DNA of 64,000 bases from Pseudomonas entomophila. Its GTDB lineage: Bacteria; Pseudomonadota; Gammaproteobacteria; Pseudomonadales; Pseudomonadaceae. The notes under the pieces were generated by a model that saw only the letters and a program-made list of their open reading frames with translations, was not told the DNA's origin and did not search any database. Position numbers and translations under genes: made by a program. Within the stretch, counting starts at the first letter, position 1. Each line of letters begins with the position of its first letter. Of the stretch, positions 27,919 to 35,604 are shown one piece after another. The stretch spans positions 124,001 through 188,000 of the forward strand of contig NZ_JARGCS010000012.1 in NCBI RefSeq assembly GCF_029193575.1. The letters are read 5' to 3'.

Positions 27919-30456
27919 ATGAAATTCTTCCTTTCGCATAGCTCATCTGACAAGGCCATTGTTTCTCAGGTATTCGAGGAGCTGGGGGCAGCTATTTGTC
28001 ATTATGATGTTGGTACGTTTGATAATACCTCTTTTTTGCCAGAGCAGATATATGAGGCATTAAACGAAAGTACCCATTTCATACTTTTTGCATCTAAAAA
28101 GGCTTTGGAGTCTGATTGGGTGAAAGGTGAGTTGCGTCACGCATTTAGTAACTGGATGAAAACTCAGATCAGAACCGCTATGGTGTTCCTGATTGATGAT
28201 GGTGATCGGTCACAGGTTCCTGGGTGGCTTCAAGATTATGTAATTATTGAGCATCCAACAGCAGAGCACATTAAGTGCAGGGTAATGAGCGTTTTCGATG
28301 AGTGGGAGAAGAGAAATGGAAATAAACCGCCATTTTATCGTTATAATGAGCTTCTGCAGTTGGAGCGACATGTAACAAAAGACGCGCGAAACGTGCCAAG
28401 CGCTCTGATGCTCTGCGGTACCGATGGTTATGGGCGTAAGCAGTTGTTAAACGAACTTTACGATAGACGTTTTTCAGGAGCTTCTAAGCGAAAGCTGATG
28501 TGTTCTCTGGATGAGCACGAATCAGATGTCAATCTGTATCGATATATTTTGGGTATGTTTGGTCTGATATCTCCCAGGGAATTGAGTGAGAGGACAGGGC
28601 AGTTTCTTAAATGTGTGAATGAGGATCGGTTCTCCCTAATTGCGGAGCTTGTAGGTGAGATAACTAAGTCTGGGCAAACTCTTTTAATTGATGTGGGTGC
28701 CACAGGTTTGGATGATACTGGTAAGCTCGCATCCTGGCTTTCTGGAGTTGCTAGAAAGCTTCCGCGAGCAGCATACCCAAAACTAGTAATTATCTCGGCG
28801 CGCACTCCAACATATCTTACGCCTGATGAGTTAAATGTTATTCTTCTCCAGAAAATCCCGCCCTTGGCGAAAGAAGAATCTAGTTTGCTCTTTGACTGGT
28901 GGCTTCAATATTTAGAAGTTTCAGATGCGGATGAAATAGTAGAAAATTTCTTAGATGTAGTTGAGGGTCGGCCAAAGTCAATTGAGATCGCAGCAAGAAG
29001 CTTAGCTACAGTTGAGCGTAATCAAGTGATGCGACTACGTAGCCGTATTACAAAAGATATCCAGTCCCAAGCGTCAAGCTTGCTGAAAGATCTTGAGGAA
29101 CAGCGTACTGCTAAAGTTGCTCTTGCGTTGATATCCTATTGTGGGACAATTACAGAAGTCGACTTAATTGGTTCGTTGAACGCTGTGCCACAATTTAGTG
29201 GTGAGATTGAATCGGCGCTTCAGTTGCTTGTTTCTTATGGATTTATAATTCAGGATTCTATCGGAATTAAACTTCCAGGGTATTTGGCAAGGCCGGCTAG
29301 GGATATATTGAATAGTGCTCAATACAAAGTTGATATTGATAAGGCTATAGAGTATTTGATAGGTGTCAATCGCGATATTGATCTCAGTGAAAAAACAAGT
29401 GCATCAACAATTGAGGAGTTCTGCATAGCGAATTTGCGTGCTGGAGTTCACTCAATAGCTGGGGTTGAAAGCCTGATACTCCCGTCGCAATGTTTTAGGC
29501 TGGCGCGTCAGTATTATGATAACACCGATTATGACCAAGCCTATACTCTTTGCGAAACTGCATATCGAGGTCGGATTGCTCTCACGGAAGATACAGCTTT
29601 AGAGGTTCTGAGGTTTAAAGGGCTCTCTGCTGCACGCTTGAATAGACAGAAAGATCTTAGTGAGGTGTTGGAATCTTTTTCATATCACCCCGCTTCAAGC
29701 AAAGCTGTGCGCTTGCATGCATTTATTAAAGGGTTTAACTTGCGGCTGTCTGGCAAATTTGATGAGGCGCTGAAGGCTATCTTTGAAGCTTATAATAATA
29801 AGGGTCAGGGTGATATACATATCCTCAGGGAGCTAAGTTTTTTAAGTTTGGCGGCTGGAGATGTCAATGAAGCCGAAAGGCTAATTGAGAAGGCGTTTCG
29901 CCAAGCTGATAATAATATTTATATTATTCAGACGCTTATTCGTGTCAGTCTTAGCAAAGGGAAGTCCTACGTCCAGCATAATGAACCGTATTTGTTGTCG
30001 CTTATCGATAGGCTTGAAAAAATTAATGGTCGTTCCTCATTGCATTCCGCTACGTTGATGAGGGCTGAGCTGTTCTACGCTATTGAGAATTACACGGCGG
30101 CTAGGTCAATCATGCGTGAGGCTGGAAATAACACTGCAGTCGAAATTCTGGATCTGAAAATCAGGATAAAGGAAGGGCGTCATGACGTTGCGAGAGGCGA
30201 GCTTGTCAAACTCAAAAATATCATTTTGACAGTTCAGGAAGGCCAGCGGCAAACGTCTCTTCCGGAAGTTTGTGATTTATTGGTGGATGCGGCTTCCAGG
30301 ATCTCCTTGGAAGAAGGTGTTCAGGAGCTAGATCGGAACGTTAAATGGCTTCCTGCAAATAAGCTTTCAAGTTGGAAAGAGCTCTTCGTGCGCGAGTTTG
30401 CGTTTAGTAGGGTTAAACCTTCTGCAGCACAAAAGAAAATACTGGGTTTGAATTAA
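27919..30456 (+). CDS. TIR domain - STAND-like NTPase - helical-repeat protein, candidate antiphage NLR-like protein
   Basis: The 845-residue protein starts MKFFLSHSSSDK, a TIR domain (about 1-130). DWVKGEL at 66-72 aligns with the SARM1 motif holding its catalytic Glu, giving E71 here, so NADase activity is plausible. The middle shows a P-loop-like GTDGYGRKQ (167-175) in which Lys is followed by Gln instead of Ser/Thr, a Walker-B-like TLLIDVG (254-260) and KLVIISART (288-296), as in STAND NTPases. Residues from about 500 onward form TPR-like helical pairs, suited to sensing. Effector-NTPase-repeat order is that of bacterial NLR-like defence proteins; the phage trigger is unknown. Start at 27919 after GGAGA. 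AT-rich codon use marks it as foreign. No obvious partner gene is adjacent. Confidence 0.8.
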   Translation: MKFFLSHSSSDKAIVSQVFEELGAAICHYDVGTFDNTSFLPEQIYEALNESTHFILFASKKALESDWVKGELRHAFSNWMKTQIRTAMVFLIDDGDRSQVPGWLQDYVIIEHPTAEHIKCRVMSVFDEWEKRNGNKPPFYRYNELLQLERHVTKDARNVPSALMLCGTDGYGRKQLLNELYDRRFSGASKRKLMCSLDEHESDVNLYRYILGMFGLISPRELSERTGQFLKCVNEDRFSLIAELVGEITKSGQTLLIDVGATGLDDTGKLASWLSGVARKLPRAAYPKLVIISARTPTYLTPDELNVILLQKIPPLAKEESSLLFDWWLQYLEVSDADEIVENFLDVVEGRPKSIEIAARSLATVERNQVMRLRSRITKDIQSQASSLLKDLEEQRTAKVALALISYCGTITEVDLIGSLNAVPQFSGEIESALQLLVSYGFIIQDSIGIKLPGYLARPARDILNSAQYKVDIDKAIEYLIGVNRDIDLSEKTSASTIEEFCIANLRAGVHSIAGVESLILPSQCFRLARQYYDNTDYDQAYTLCETAYRGRIALTEDTALEVLRFKGLSAARLNRQKDLSEVLESFSYHPASSKAVRLHAFIKGFNLRLSGKFDEALKAIFEAYNNKGQGDIHILRELSFLSLAAGDVNEAERLIEKAFRQADNNIYIIQTLIRVSLSKGKSYVQHNEPYLLSLIDRLEKINGRSSLHSATLMRAELFYAIENYTAARSIMREAGNNTAVEILDLKIRIKEGRHDVARGELVKLKNIILTVQEGQRQTSLPEVCDLLVDAASRISLEEGVQELDRNVKWLPANKLSSWKELFVREFAFSRVKPSAAQKKILGLN

Positions 30457-30721
30457 GCTAGGCGTGCCAGAGTTACGCGATAGAGCATATTGCGTTTCTC
30501 TGCTCCTCCCGTGGCTAAGAGGAAAAATTTCTGCGCCTGTCGCCGCCTTCGAGTCCCAGCATCGAGCTTTGACATGAGCCAAGTATCGCCACGGTACTGG
30601 TACGAGAATATCAGCGGTAATCTGTTAAGTGTTTGATCTCCTGTTTAAGATGGGTCGGTGCTTAACACCATTGCCCGGCTACCTCGTCATCGACAGCTCA
30701 AATTTTAAAATATCCTGGACG

Positions 30722-30747
30722 TTAAAAAAGCCGCCCATAGGCGGCTC
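30722..30747 (-). terminator. Intrinsic terminator for the recombinase transcript
   Basis: Read on the minus strand, a 7-bp stem (AGCCGCC / GGCGGCT) is followed by six T. It lies 31 bases past the stop of the small gene at 30778. The rest of the gap between 30457 and 30777 holds no gene. Confidence 0.82.
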
Positions 30748-30777
30748 TCAGAGATAGCTGGCCCGTCTTTTGTACCG

Positions 30778-30984
30778 CTATGATCGTAGTCGCTCAATAC
30801 CCAGGAGAATTGCTTCAGCGTTTCGATCGAGCGTTTCCAGTGCGCCCAGTACGCTACCGTGAGTGTCAGTCGAGCCTCGCTGGTTTATCCACAACGCCAC
30901 TTCCTCCAAGGCTGCTCTTATGGCGATCTGGTTCAGCATCAGTAATTCAAGCGTGTCGGCGGTGGTAGCGACCTTCTCATCCAT
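30778..30984 (-). CDS. Small hypothetical protein downstream of the serine recombinase
   Basis: A 68-residue, mostly helical, acidic protein with no signal peptide and no motif I recognise. It starts 27 bases after the recombinase stop on the same strand, has AGGACG ahead of its ATG, and is followed by a good intrinsic terminator. It therefore looks like a real second gene of the recombinase transcript. Its function is unknown; a regulator or accessory factor of recombination is one possibility. Confidence 0.55.
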   Translation of the reverse strand: MDEKVATTADTLELLMLNQIAIRAALEEVALWINQRGSTDTHGSVLGALETLDRNAEAILLGIERLRS

Positions 30985-31011
30985 GTCGGGCGTCCTGTGT
31001 GCGTGGTAGGG

Positions 31012-31647
31012 TCAGGTTGTAGTGGTGGAATTCTGGGAAAGCTCCCGCTTGATACGATATACCGTGGCTACCCCCACATCCGCAATCTTGGCAATCTCTT
31101 CCATCTTGAAACCATCCCGTTTCAGCAAGTCAGCTACCTTCTCCCACTTCTTTTGATCGCGGCCTTTGCCGCCGACTTTCTCACCACGGGCACGTTTGTT
31201 CTCCAGCCCCTGCTTGATCCGTTGTACACGCTTTTCCTGGTCAAGGCGGGCCATGGTAGCCATCAGGTCGATCAGCATGCTGTTGATTACCTGCATAACC
31301 TGCCCGGTGATCCCTCTATCATTCACGAGCATATGGCTGGTGGGAAGGTCCGCGACCACCAGACGCAGCCGCTTAGCTTCTATGACGCCTTTGAGGTGCG
31401 ACCAGTCCTCCTGGGATAGACGGGATAGGCGATCCACCGATTCGACCAACAGGACGTCCCCAGGGGCTGCTGTGTCCAGCAACCGTGAGAGTTCCGGGCG
31501 ATCAAGCTTGGTGCCACTGATGTTCTCAGCGTAGGTGCCAGCGACCGTCAAGTTGTGGTAATCGGCGAAGTCCAGGAGGAACTGCTTGGCTCGTTCCGCG
31601 TCCTGATCCTTGGTGGATGCCCGAAGGTAGAGATGGGCTTCGCTCAT
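31012..31647 (-). CDS. Serine recombinase (resolvase/invertase family)
   Basis: The 211-residue protein has the resolvase catalytic domain. The nucleophile is Ser11 in YLRASTKDQD, with conserved Arg in LDRPELSRLL and VESVDRLSRL. A long E-helix region with RVQRIKQGLENKRARG follows, then a C-terminal helix-turn-helix (MEEIAKIADVGVATVYRIKRE). The size is that of Tn3-type resolvases and DNA invertases. The start is the ATG at 31647, nine bases after AAAGGA; a TTG seven codons earlier is possible. AT-rich DNA upstream carries a dyad that could be its res site. It could resolve dimers or rearrange the element. Confidence 0.88.
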   Translation of the reverse strand: MSEAHLYLRASTKDQDAERAKQFLLDFADYHNLTVAGTYAENISGTKLDRPELSRLLDTAAPGDVLLVESVDRLSRLSQEDWSHLKGVIEAKRLRLVVADLPTSHMLVNDRGITGQVMQVINSMLIDLMATMARLDQEKRVQRIKQGLENKRARGEKVGGKGRDQKKWEKVADLLKRDGFKMEEIAKIADVGVATVYRIKRELSQNSTTTT

Positions 31648-31681
31648 GTCCGTTTTATCCTTTGTCAAGAAAATTGATAGT

Positions 31682-31702
31682 CAAATGATAATCTATCATT
31701 TG
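31682..31702. repeat. Perfect dyad upstream of the serine recombinase (possible res subsite)
   Basis: CAAATGATA and TATCATTTG form a perfect 9-bp inverted repeat around ATC, 35 bases upstream of the recombinase start. Further TATC/GATA half-sites are scattered through about 31665-31790. Multiple dyads next to the gene are the usual layout of resolvase recombination sites, which also serve as the operator for autoregulation. Confidence 0.5.
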
Positions 31703-31948
31703 GCTAGATATCTACTGGTTATTGATAGGCTTCGGATGGTTCCTATCGCCTTCCCGTATAGCTCTAGTCAATCGATAGCAATCGTAGGCACGAGGAATCG
31801 ATGCATTGGCTATGAGCAGCCATCTGCTGGACATCACCTACGCTGATGACGGACTCATAGGCTTGTTGGAGCGCGCCAGTGATATTGTGGCCCGACTTCG
31901 CTGAGGCTTGGGCACACGTACCGTTTCGTTGAGGGCTTTCGGTAATGA

Positions 31949-32395
31949 ATGAATTCCGTATGGCTGATAAAATCCGTGGATACGCTTACGCCATCTGAAC
32001 GTAGCACCCGTATGGCTGGGGTGAAGGCAAAGGACACAAAGCCTGAGATGCTGGTTCGCCGGTTGCTTTACGCGCTGGGATTTCGATATCGGCTTCACGA
32101 ACGTGACCTGCCAGGCTGTCCGGACATCGTCTTTCGAGGCAGGAAAAAGGCTATCTTCGTGCACGGTTGCTTTTGGCATCGGCATGAGGGCTGTCCACTC
32201 GCAAGGTGGCCTAAATCAAGGCTCGAATTCTGGATTCCGAAGCTGGAAGGAAACAGAGCGCGCGATGTGCGCAACCAGCTTCAGCTTCAGTCTCAAGGAT
32301 GGGACGCCTTGGTGATTTGGGAATGTGAGCTTAAAGACTTGAATTTACTAGAGAAAAAACTAAATGGCTTCCTTGGTCAGGGGAACACGCAATGA
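31949..32395 (+). CDS. vsr: Very-short-patch repair endonuclease (Vsr)
   Basis: The protein is 148 residues from this ATG. Vsr nicks beside T:G mismatches that arise when 5-methylcytosine deaminates. The fold landmarks are present: LPGCPDIVF with the catalytic Asp (D59), IFVHGCFWHRHEGC with the Zn and active-site His/Cys, the stretch PKSRLEFWIPKLEGN, and the final VIWECEL. Family members often begin DTLTPSERS, so translation may start at GTG 31976. It overlaps the methyltransferase by ATGA (32392-32395), the normal pairing for Vsr: it repairs damage caused by its partner enzyme. Confidence 0.9.
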   Translation: MNSVWLIKSVDTLTPSERSTRMAGVKAKDTKPEMLVRRLLYALGFRYRLHERDLPGCPDIVFRGRKKAIFVHGCFWHRHEGCPLARWPKSRLEFWIPKLEGNRARDVRNQLQLQSQGWDALVIWECELKDLNLLEKKLNGFLGQGNTQ

Positions 32396-33603
32396 AATCC
32401 GTTGAGCTATTCGCGGGAGCCGGTGGGCTTGCTATGGGCTGCGAAATAGCAGGTTTCTCACATTTGGCGGTAGTCGAGTGGGATAAGTGGGCGTGCGACA
32501 CCGTTCGAGAGAACAAAAAACGTGGATATCCATTGGTCCAGCACTGGAATCTTCACGAGGGTGATGTTCGAGGATTCGATTGGAGCAGCATCCCAGAAGG
32601 AATAGACCTGCTTGCGGGTGGGCCGCCCTGCCAGCCTTTTTCAATCGGAGGAAAGCATGGTGCATACGATGATCGTCGTGACATGTTTCCGGCAACCGTT
32701 GAGATCATCCGAAACTTGAAGCCGAAGGCATTCATTGTTGAAAATGTGAAAGGGCTGACTCGCGCTGCCTTCGCCAATTATTATCAGTACATCTTGCTTC
32801 AATTAGAATTTCCTGAACTTCCACGCAGAAAGGATGAAGGGTGGCATGATCATCTGATGCGGCTGCAAGCCGAACGCACCTCGGGCAAGCGCAAGGGAAA
32901 AGGTCATACTTATAACGTTGTACCAACGCTTGTAAACGCTGCTGACTATGGAGTGCCACAAAAGCGGGAGCGAGTTTTCATTGTAGGCTTCCGAGATGAT
33001 CTCGGCGTCGAATGGTCTTTTCCTGAAGAAACTCATAGCTACGATGCTTTACTGCATTCGCAATGGGTTACAGGTGACTATTGGGTTCGCCATGGCTTAG
33101 AGATGCCGGAAGTTCCCGAAAAGCTTTGGTCACGTGTTTCCAAGCTACGAAACGGCCTGCTTCCGATGGAAAAGCAGCCTTGGAGAACCGTTCGAGATGC
33201 AATTGCTGATCTGCCTGATCCCGAATCGCGCGCAGCATTGAAAGTACCGAATCACACATTCCAGGGCGGGGCTCGGTCGTATCCCGGGCATACTGGTAGC
33301 CCTTTGGACTTACCAGCAAAAACGTTGAAGGCCGGAGACCATGGTGTTCCTGGCGGTGAAAACATGTTGGTAAAGGAAGATGGCGCGGTGCGCTATTTCA
33401 CGATACGTGAGAGTGCGCGTATTCAAACTTTCCCTGATGGTTTCAGATTTCATGGAAGTTGGACAGAAACAATGCGGCAGCTTGGAAATGCTGTGCCAGT
33501 TCTTCTTGCTCAACAGGTTGCGTCAAGTGTAGCGGAGAAGTTGGCAGTGGCTGAAATTCTTCGCATACAGAAAACTACAAAAAAAATGGTGAACTTCGCA
33601 TGA
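32392..33603 (+). CDS. DNA (cytosine-5)-methyltransferase of a type II R-M system
   Basis: The 403-residue enzyme carries the C5-methyltransferase motifs in order: I LFAGAGGL (6-13), IV GGPPCQPFS with catalytic Cys80, VI VENV (E117), VIII QKRERVFIVG (190-199), IX around ARIQTFPDGF and X GNAVPVLLA. The target-recognition region (about 215-335) sits between VIII and IX. It is flanked by vsr and by an Eco29kI-like endonuclease, each joined by a 4-base ATGA overlap. The likely role is to protect host DNA from that endonuclease. CCGCGG is the expected target only by analogy with Eco29kI. Confidence 0.93.
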   Translation: MKSVELFAGAGGLAMGCEIAGFSHLAVVEWDKWACDTVRENKKRGYPLVQHWNLHEGDVRGFDWSSIPEGIDLLAGGPPCQPFSIGGKHGAYDDRRDMFPATVEIIRNLKPKAFIVENVKGLTRAAFANYYQYILLQLEFPELPRRKDEGWHDHLMRLQAERTSGKRKGKGHTYNVVPTLVNAADYGVPQKRERVFIVGFRDDLGVEWSFPEETHSYDALLHSQWVTGDYWVRHGLEMPEVPEKLWSRVSKLRNGLLPMEKQPWRTVRDAIADLPDPESRAALKVPNHTFQGGARSYPGHTGSPLDLPAKTLKAGDHGVPGGENMLVKEDGAVRYFTIRESARIQTFPDGFRFHGSWTETMRQLGNAVPVLLAQQVASSVAEKLAVAEILRIQKTTKKMVNFA

Positions 33604-34250
33604 CGGGTAAAGTAATTCCATTTAATCCGTTGGATAAGAAAAACCTTGGTGCTAGTGTTGCTGAAGCATTGTTGTCAAAGGAAGTTCATCCGCTCGGCGT
33701 GCTGCCGGTATTTGAAGGTGCTGGCGTGTATGCGATTTACTACACAGGGGACCTTCCAATTTATTCACGGCTTGCATTGTTGAATAGAAATGATCAATTC
33801 ATGCTGCCAATTTACGTTGGTAAAGCTGTACCAGCAGGTGCTCGGATGGGCGGAGACCTTGGTACATCACCAGGGAAAGTTCTTCATAAGCGCTTGAAGG
33901 AGCATGCAGACAGTATCCGAGCAGCGGAGAATTTGGATATTAATGATTTCCATTGCCGCTTCTTAGTTGTTGACGATATCTGGATTCCTTTAGGCGAGTC
34001 TTTGATCATCGCAAGATTTACTCCTGTGTGGAATTCCCTAATCGATGGTTTTGGTAATCATAACCCTGGAAAAGGGCGCCACGCAGGTATGCGACCCCGC
34101 TGGGATGTGTTGCACCCTGGTCGGGCGTGGGCAATGAATCTTGCAGAGCGACCGGAAACTGCTAATGATATAGCTGATGACGCTGAAAGTTACTTGCGGG
34201 AACGGACCCCCAGTCTTTCAACACAATTCATTAAAGCCGAGGGTGAATAA
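33600..34250 (+). CDS. Eco29kI-family restriction endonuclease (GIY-YIG nuclease)
   Basis: The 216-residue protein resembles Eco29kI-type enzymes: FNPLDKKNLGASVAEALL at the start, then GAGVYAIYYTG and PIYVGKAVPAGARMG of a GIY-YIG fold. Active-site positions recalled for Eco29kI fit by spacing: Tyr44, Tyr72, Arg98, His102 in HKRLKEH, Glu133 in LGESLII and Asn145 in VWNSL. All are present, so the enzyme should be active. It overlaps the methyltransferase by ATGA, completing a vsr-M-R operon. The family prototype cuts CCGCGG; specificity here is inferred. Codon use is AT-richer than the core genes. Confidence 0.88.
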   Translation: MTGKVIPFNPLDKKNLGASVAEALLSKEVHPLGVLPVFEGAGVYAIYYTGDLPIYSRLALLNRNDQFMLPIYVGKAVPAGARMGGDLGTSPGKVLHKRLKEHADSIRAAENLDINDFHCRFLVVDDIWIPLGESLIIARFTPVWNSLIDGFGNHNPGKGRHAGMRPRWDVLHPGRAWAMNLAERPETANDIADDAESYLRERTPSLSTQFIKAEGE

Positions 34251-34339
34251 GTAAGTCGAATAGCGATTTCATGTCCGTTTTATCTACCAAGCTGCCAGTG
34301 CTAGCCGTTAAGCTCCACTGGCTGATCTTGATGGGTGGC

Positions 34340-34795
34340 TCACTGTACCAGCGGAGCACCTATTTTCTTATTCAAAAGCTGAGCGTCTTTAATGATGTCA
34401 AAACCGCGATGATTGAGTGCCGAAGGCCCAACATATGCAACGAAGTTTGGTCCGCGAACCTTGACTAAAACATAGATTGACGGTGTTTTGCGCTCAGTCC
34501 CCGATATTTTTGCCATTTTCACGGCTAATACAGTGACACTCTGCATTTTCACTGTGATACACGCACCAGCCTTCGTCCGTTCTTCGAGATAAGCAACGCC
34601 ACTGTCTCGCCTTCCGTTTGCCACGTACTCCATCAATTTGAACATTACTTCGGGCTGTTTACAGGCTACGGTCGCTTGCAGCACATCCCGAGAAATACCA
34701 ATGTCTATGTCACCGGTAGTGTCATGAATTGTGGCATTACTGGAAGTGGAGCCAATGCACAGAGCCAATAAGATGGAGCGACGGATTCTTTTCAT
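34340..34795 (-). CDS. Small exported hypothetical protein
   Basis: The 151-residue product has a basic N-terminus and hydrophobic core (MKRIRRSILLALCIG) with likely cleavage near SNA, so it should be periplasmic. The mature part has two Cys (in ATVACKQPEV and KAGACITV) that could form a disulfide, and no motif I recognise. It faces the endonuclease gene convergently and diverges from the XRE regulator. No strong ribosome-binding site is visible. It may be cargo unrelated to the neighbouring R-M system. I cannot assign a function. Confidence 0.6.
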   Translation of the reverse strand: MKRIRRSILLALCIGSTSSNATIHDTTGDIDIGISRDVLQATVACKQPEVMFKLMEYVANGRRDSGVAYLEERTKAGACITVKMQSVTVLAVKMAKISGTERKTPSIYVLVKVRGPNFVAYVGPSALNHRGFDIIKDAQLLNKKIGAPLVQ

Positions 34796-34930
34796 GTTGT
34801 TAGCTTGCGTAGCTGCAAAAATCCAATGCTATTCATTTTTTGATATACAATCAAGAAAAATGTAGTCATTTTGTGATCTTCTTGCCCTTGCGTCTTGATG
34901 TGAGCATGCACAGATTTGCGGTGGGAACCC

Positions 34931-35260
34931 ATGCCATCAAGCAGTCTGATCAACCTTGCTGGGCGGATTAAAGCTTTACGCGTGGCCAGAGGTCTCACCC
35001 AGGCAGAGCTGGCGGAGCGATGCGGATACGAACCGCTCACAGTCAGCCGTTTCGAACGAGGCACTTATTCGCCGGGCATCGATACCCTCATCACGATTGC
35101 TAAGATTCTTGATGTGCCAGTACAGGAGTTCTTTTCCTCCGACAGTACTGAGGAAATCACCATCCAAAAACTTCGGCATGAGATTATCGACTTGGCATAT
35201 TCTACCGATGATGCTGCTGTGCTAACCCTGGCCGCATCTGTTCTAAGAAAGAACAGCTAA
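34931..35260 (+). CDS. XRE-family helix-turn-helix regulator
   Basis: The 109-residue protein has an HTH_3 DNA-binding domain at about 8-65 (INLAGRIKALRVARGLTQAE, then LTVSRFERGTYSPG) and a short helical tail. It starts at ATG 34931, after GTGGGA; a TTG five codons upstream is less likely. It is divergent from the exported-protein gene. It could be the repressor of the element or a controller of the R-M operon. Its position 0.7 kb downstream of the endonuclease is not that of a classical C protein, which usually precedes the R gene. Confidence 0.85.
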   Translation: MPSSSLINLAGRIKALRVARGLTQAELAERCGYEPLTVSRFERGTYSPGIDTLITIAKILDVPVQEFFSSDSTEEITIQKLRHEIIDLAYSTDDAAVLTLAASVLRKNS

Positions 35261-35604
35261 TTGTATTGAAAAATCCTGGAATGACATGCCATGTTTGGTT
35301 TGAACTTGAAGGGCCATTAAAGTTAACCGTTCGATTTTTTAGTTTCAAAGCTGAATCGTTTGGTTCGAGATCTGGTCATAGATGCGTCAGTTTAAGATCT
35401 TCTTGATTGAGTTTGGTTGATTGGGGTTGTGTATTTGAATTCAAAGTCATGGCGTAGCCATCTTCTCGCTCAGCGAGAAGTGTTATTGTATTTGGCTGAT
35501 AACCAAGGATCTCGCTGACGCTCGATTTCGCTTCGCTCAAACTTGATTGATGGATTAAAAGTCCTTAAGAATTCTAAGATATTTTAATCTCCAATGGATT
35601 CTTC
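35261..35604. other. AT-rich intergenic region with a 19-base palindrome
   Basis: The gap lies between the convergent XRE and helicase-like genes. CTTCTCGCT / AGCGAGAAG at 35462-35480 is a perfect inverted repeat around a single C, followed on the plus strand by a T-rich stretch. It could terminate the XRE transcript or bind a protein. No open frame of note. Confidence 0.45.

Noticed and set aside
27919..30456. Assignment of the TIR gene to Thoeris
   Set aside because: Thoeris needs a separate ThsA (SIR2 or similar effector); none is adjacent, and this protein carries its own NTPase and repeat regions.
31812..31904. A 30-codon frame (MSSHLLDITYADD start) upstream of vsr
   Set aside because: Codon use looks plausible but it is very short, with no clear ribosome-binding site and no known family; left unannotated.
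34931..35260. XRE protein as the controller (C) protein of the R-M operon
   Set aside because: C genes normally precede the endonuclease gene; here it lies 0.7 kb beyond it with another gene between, and no C-box was seen before vsr.
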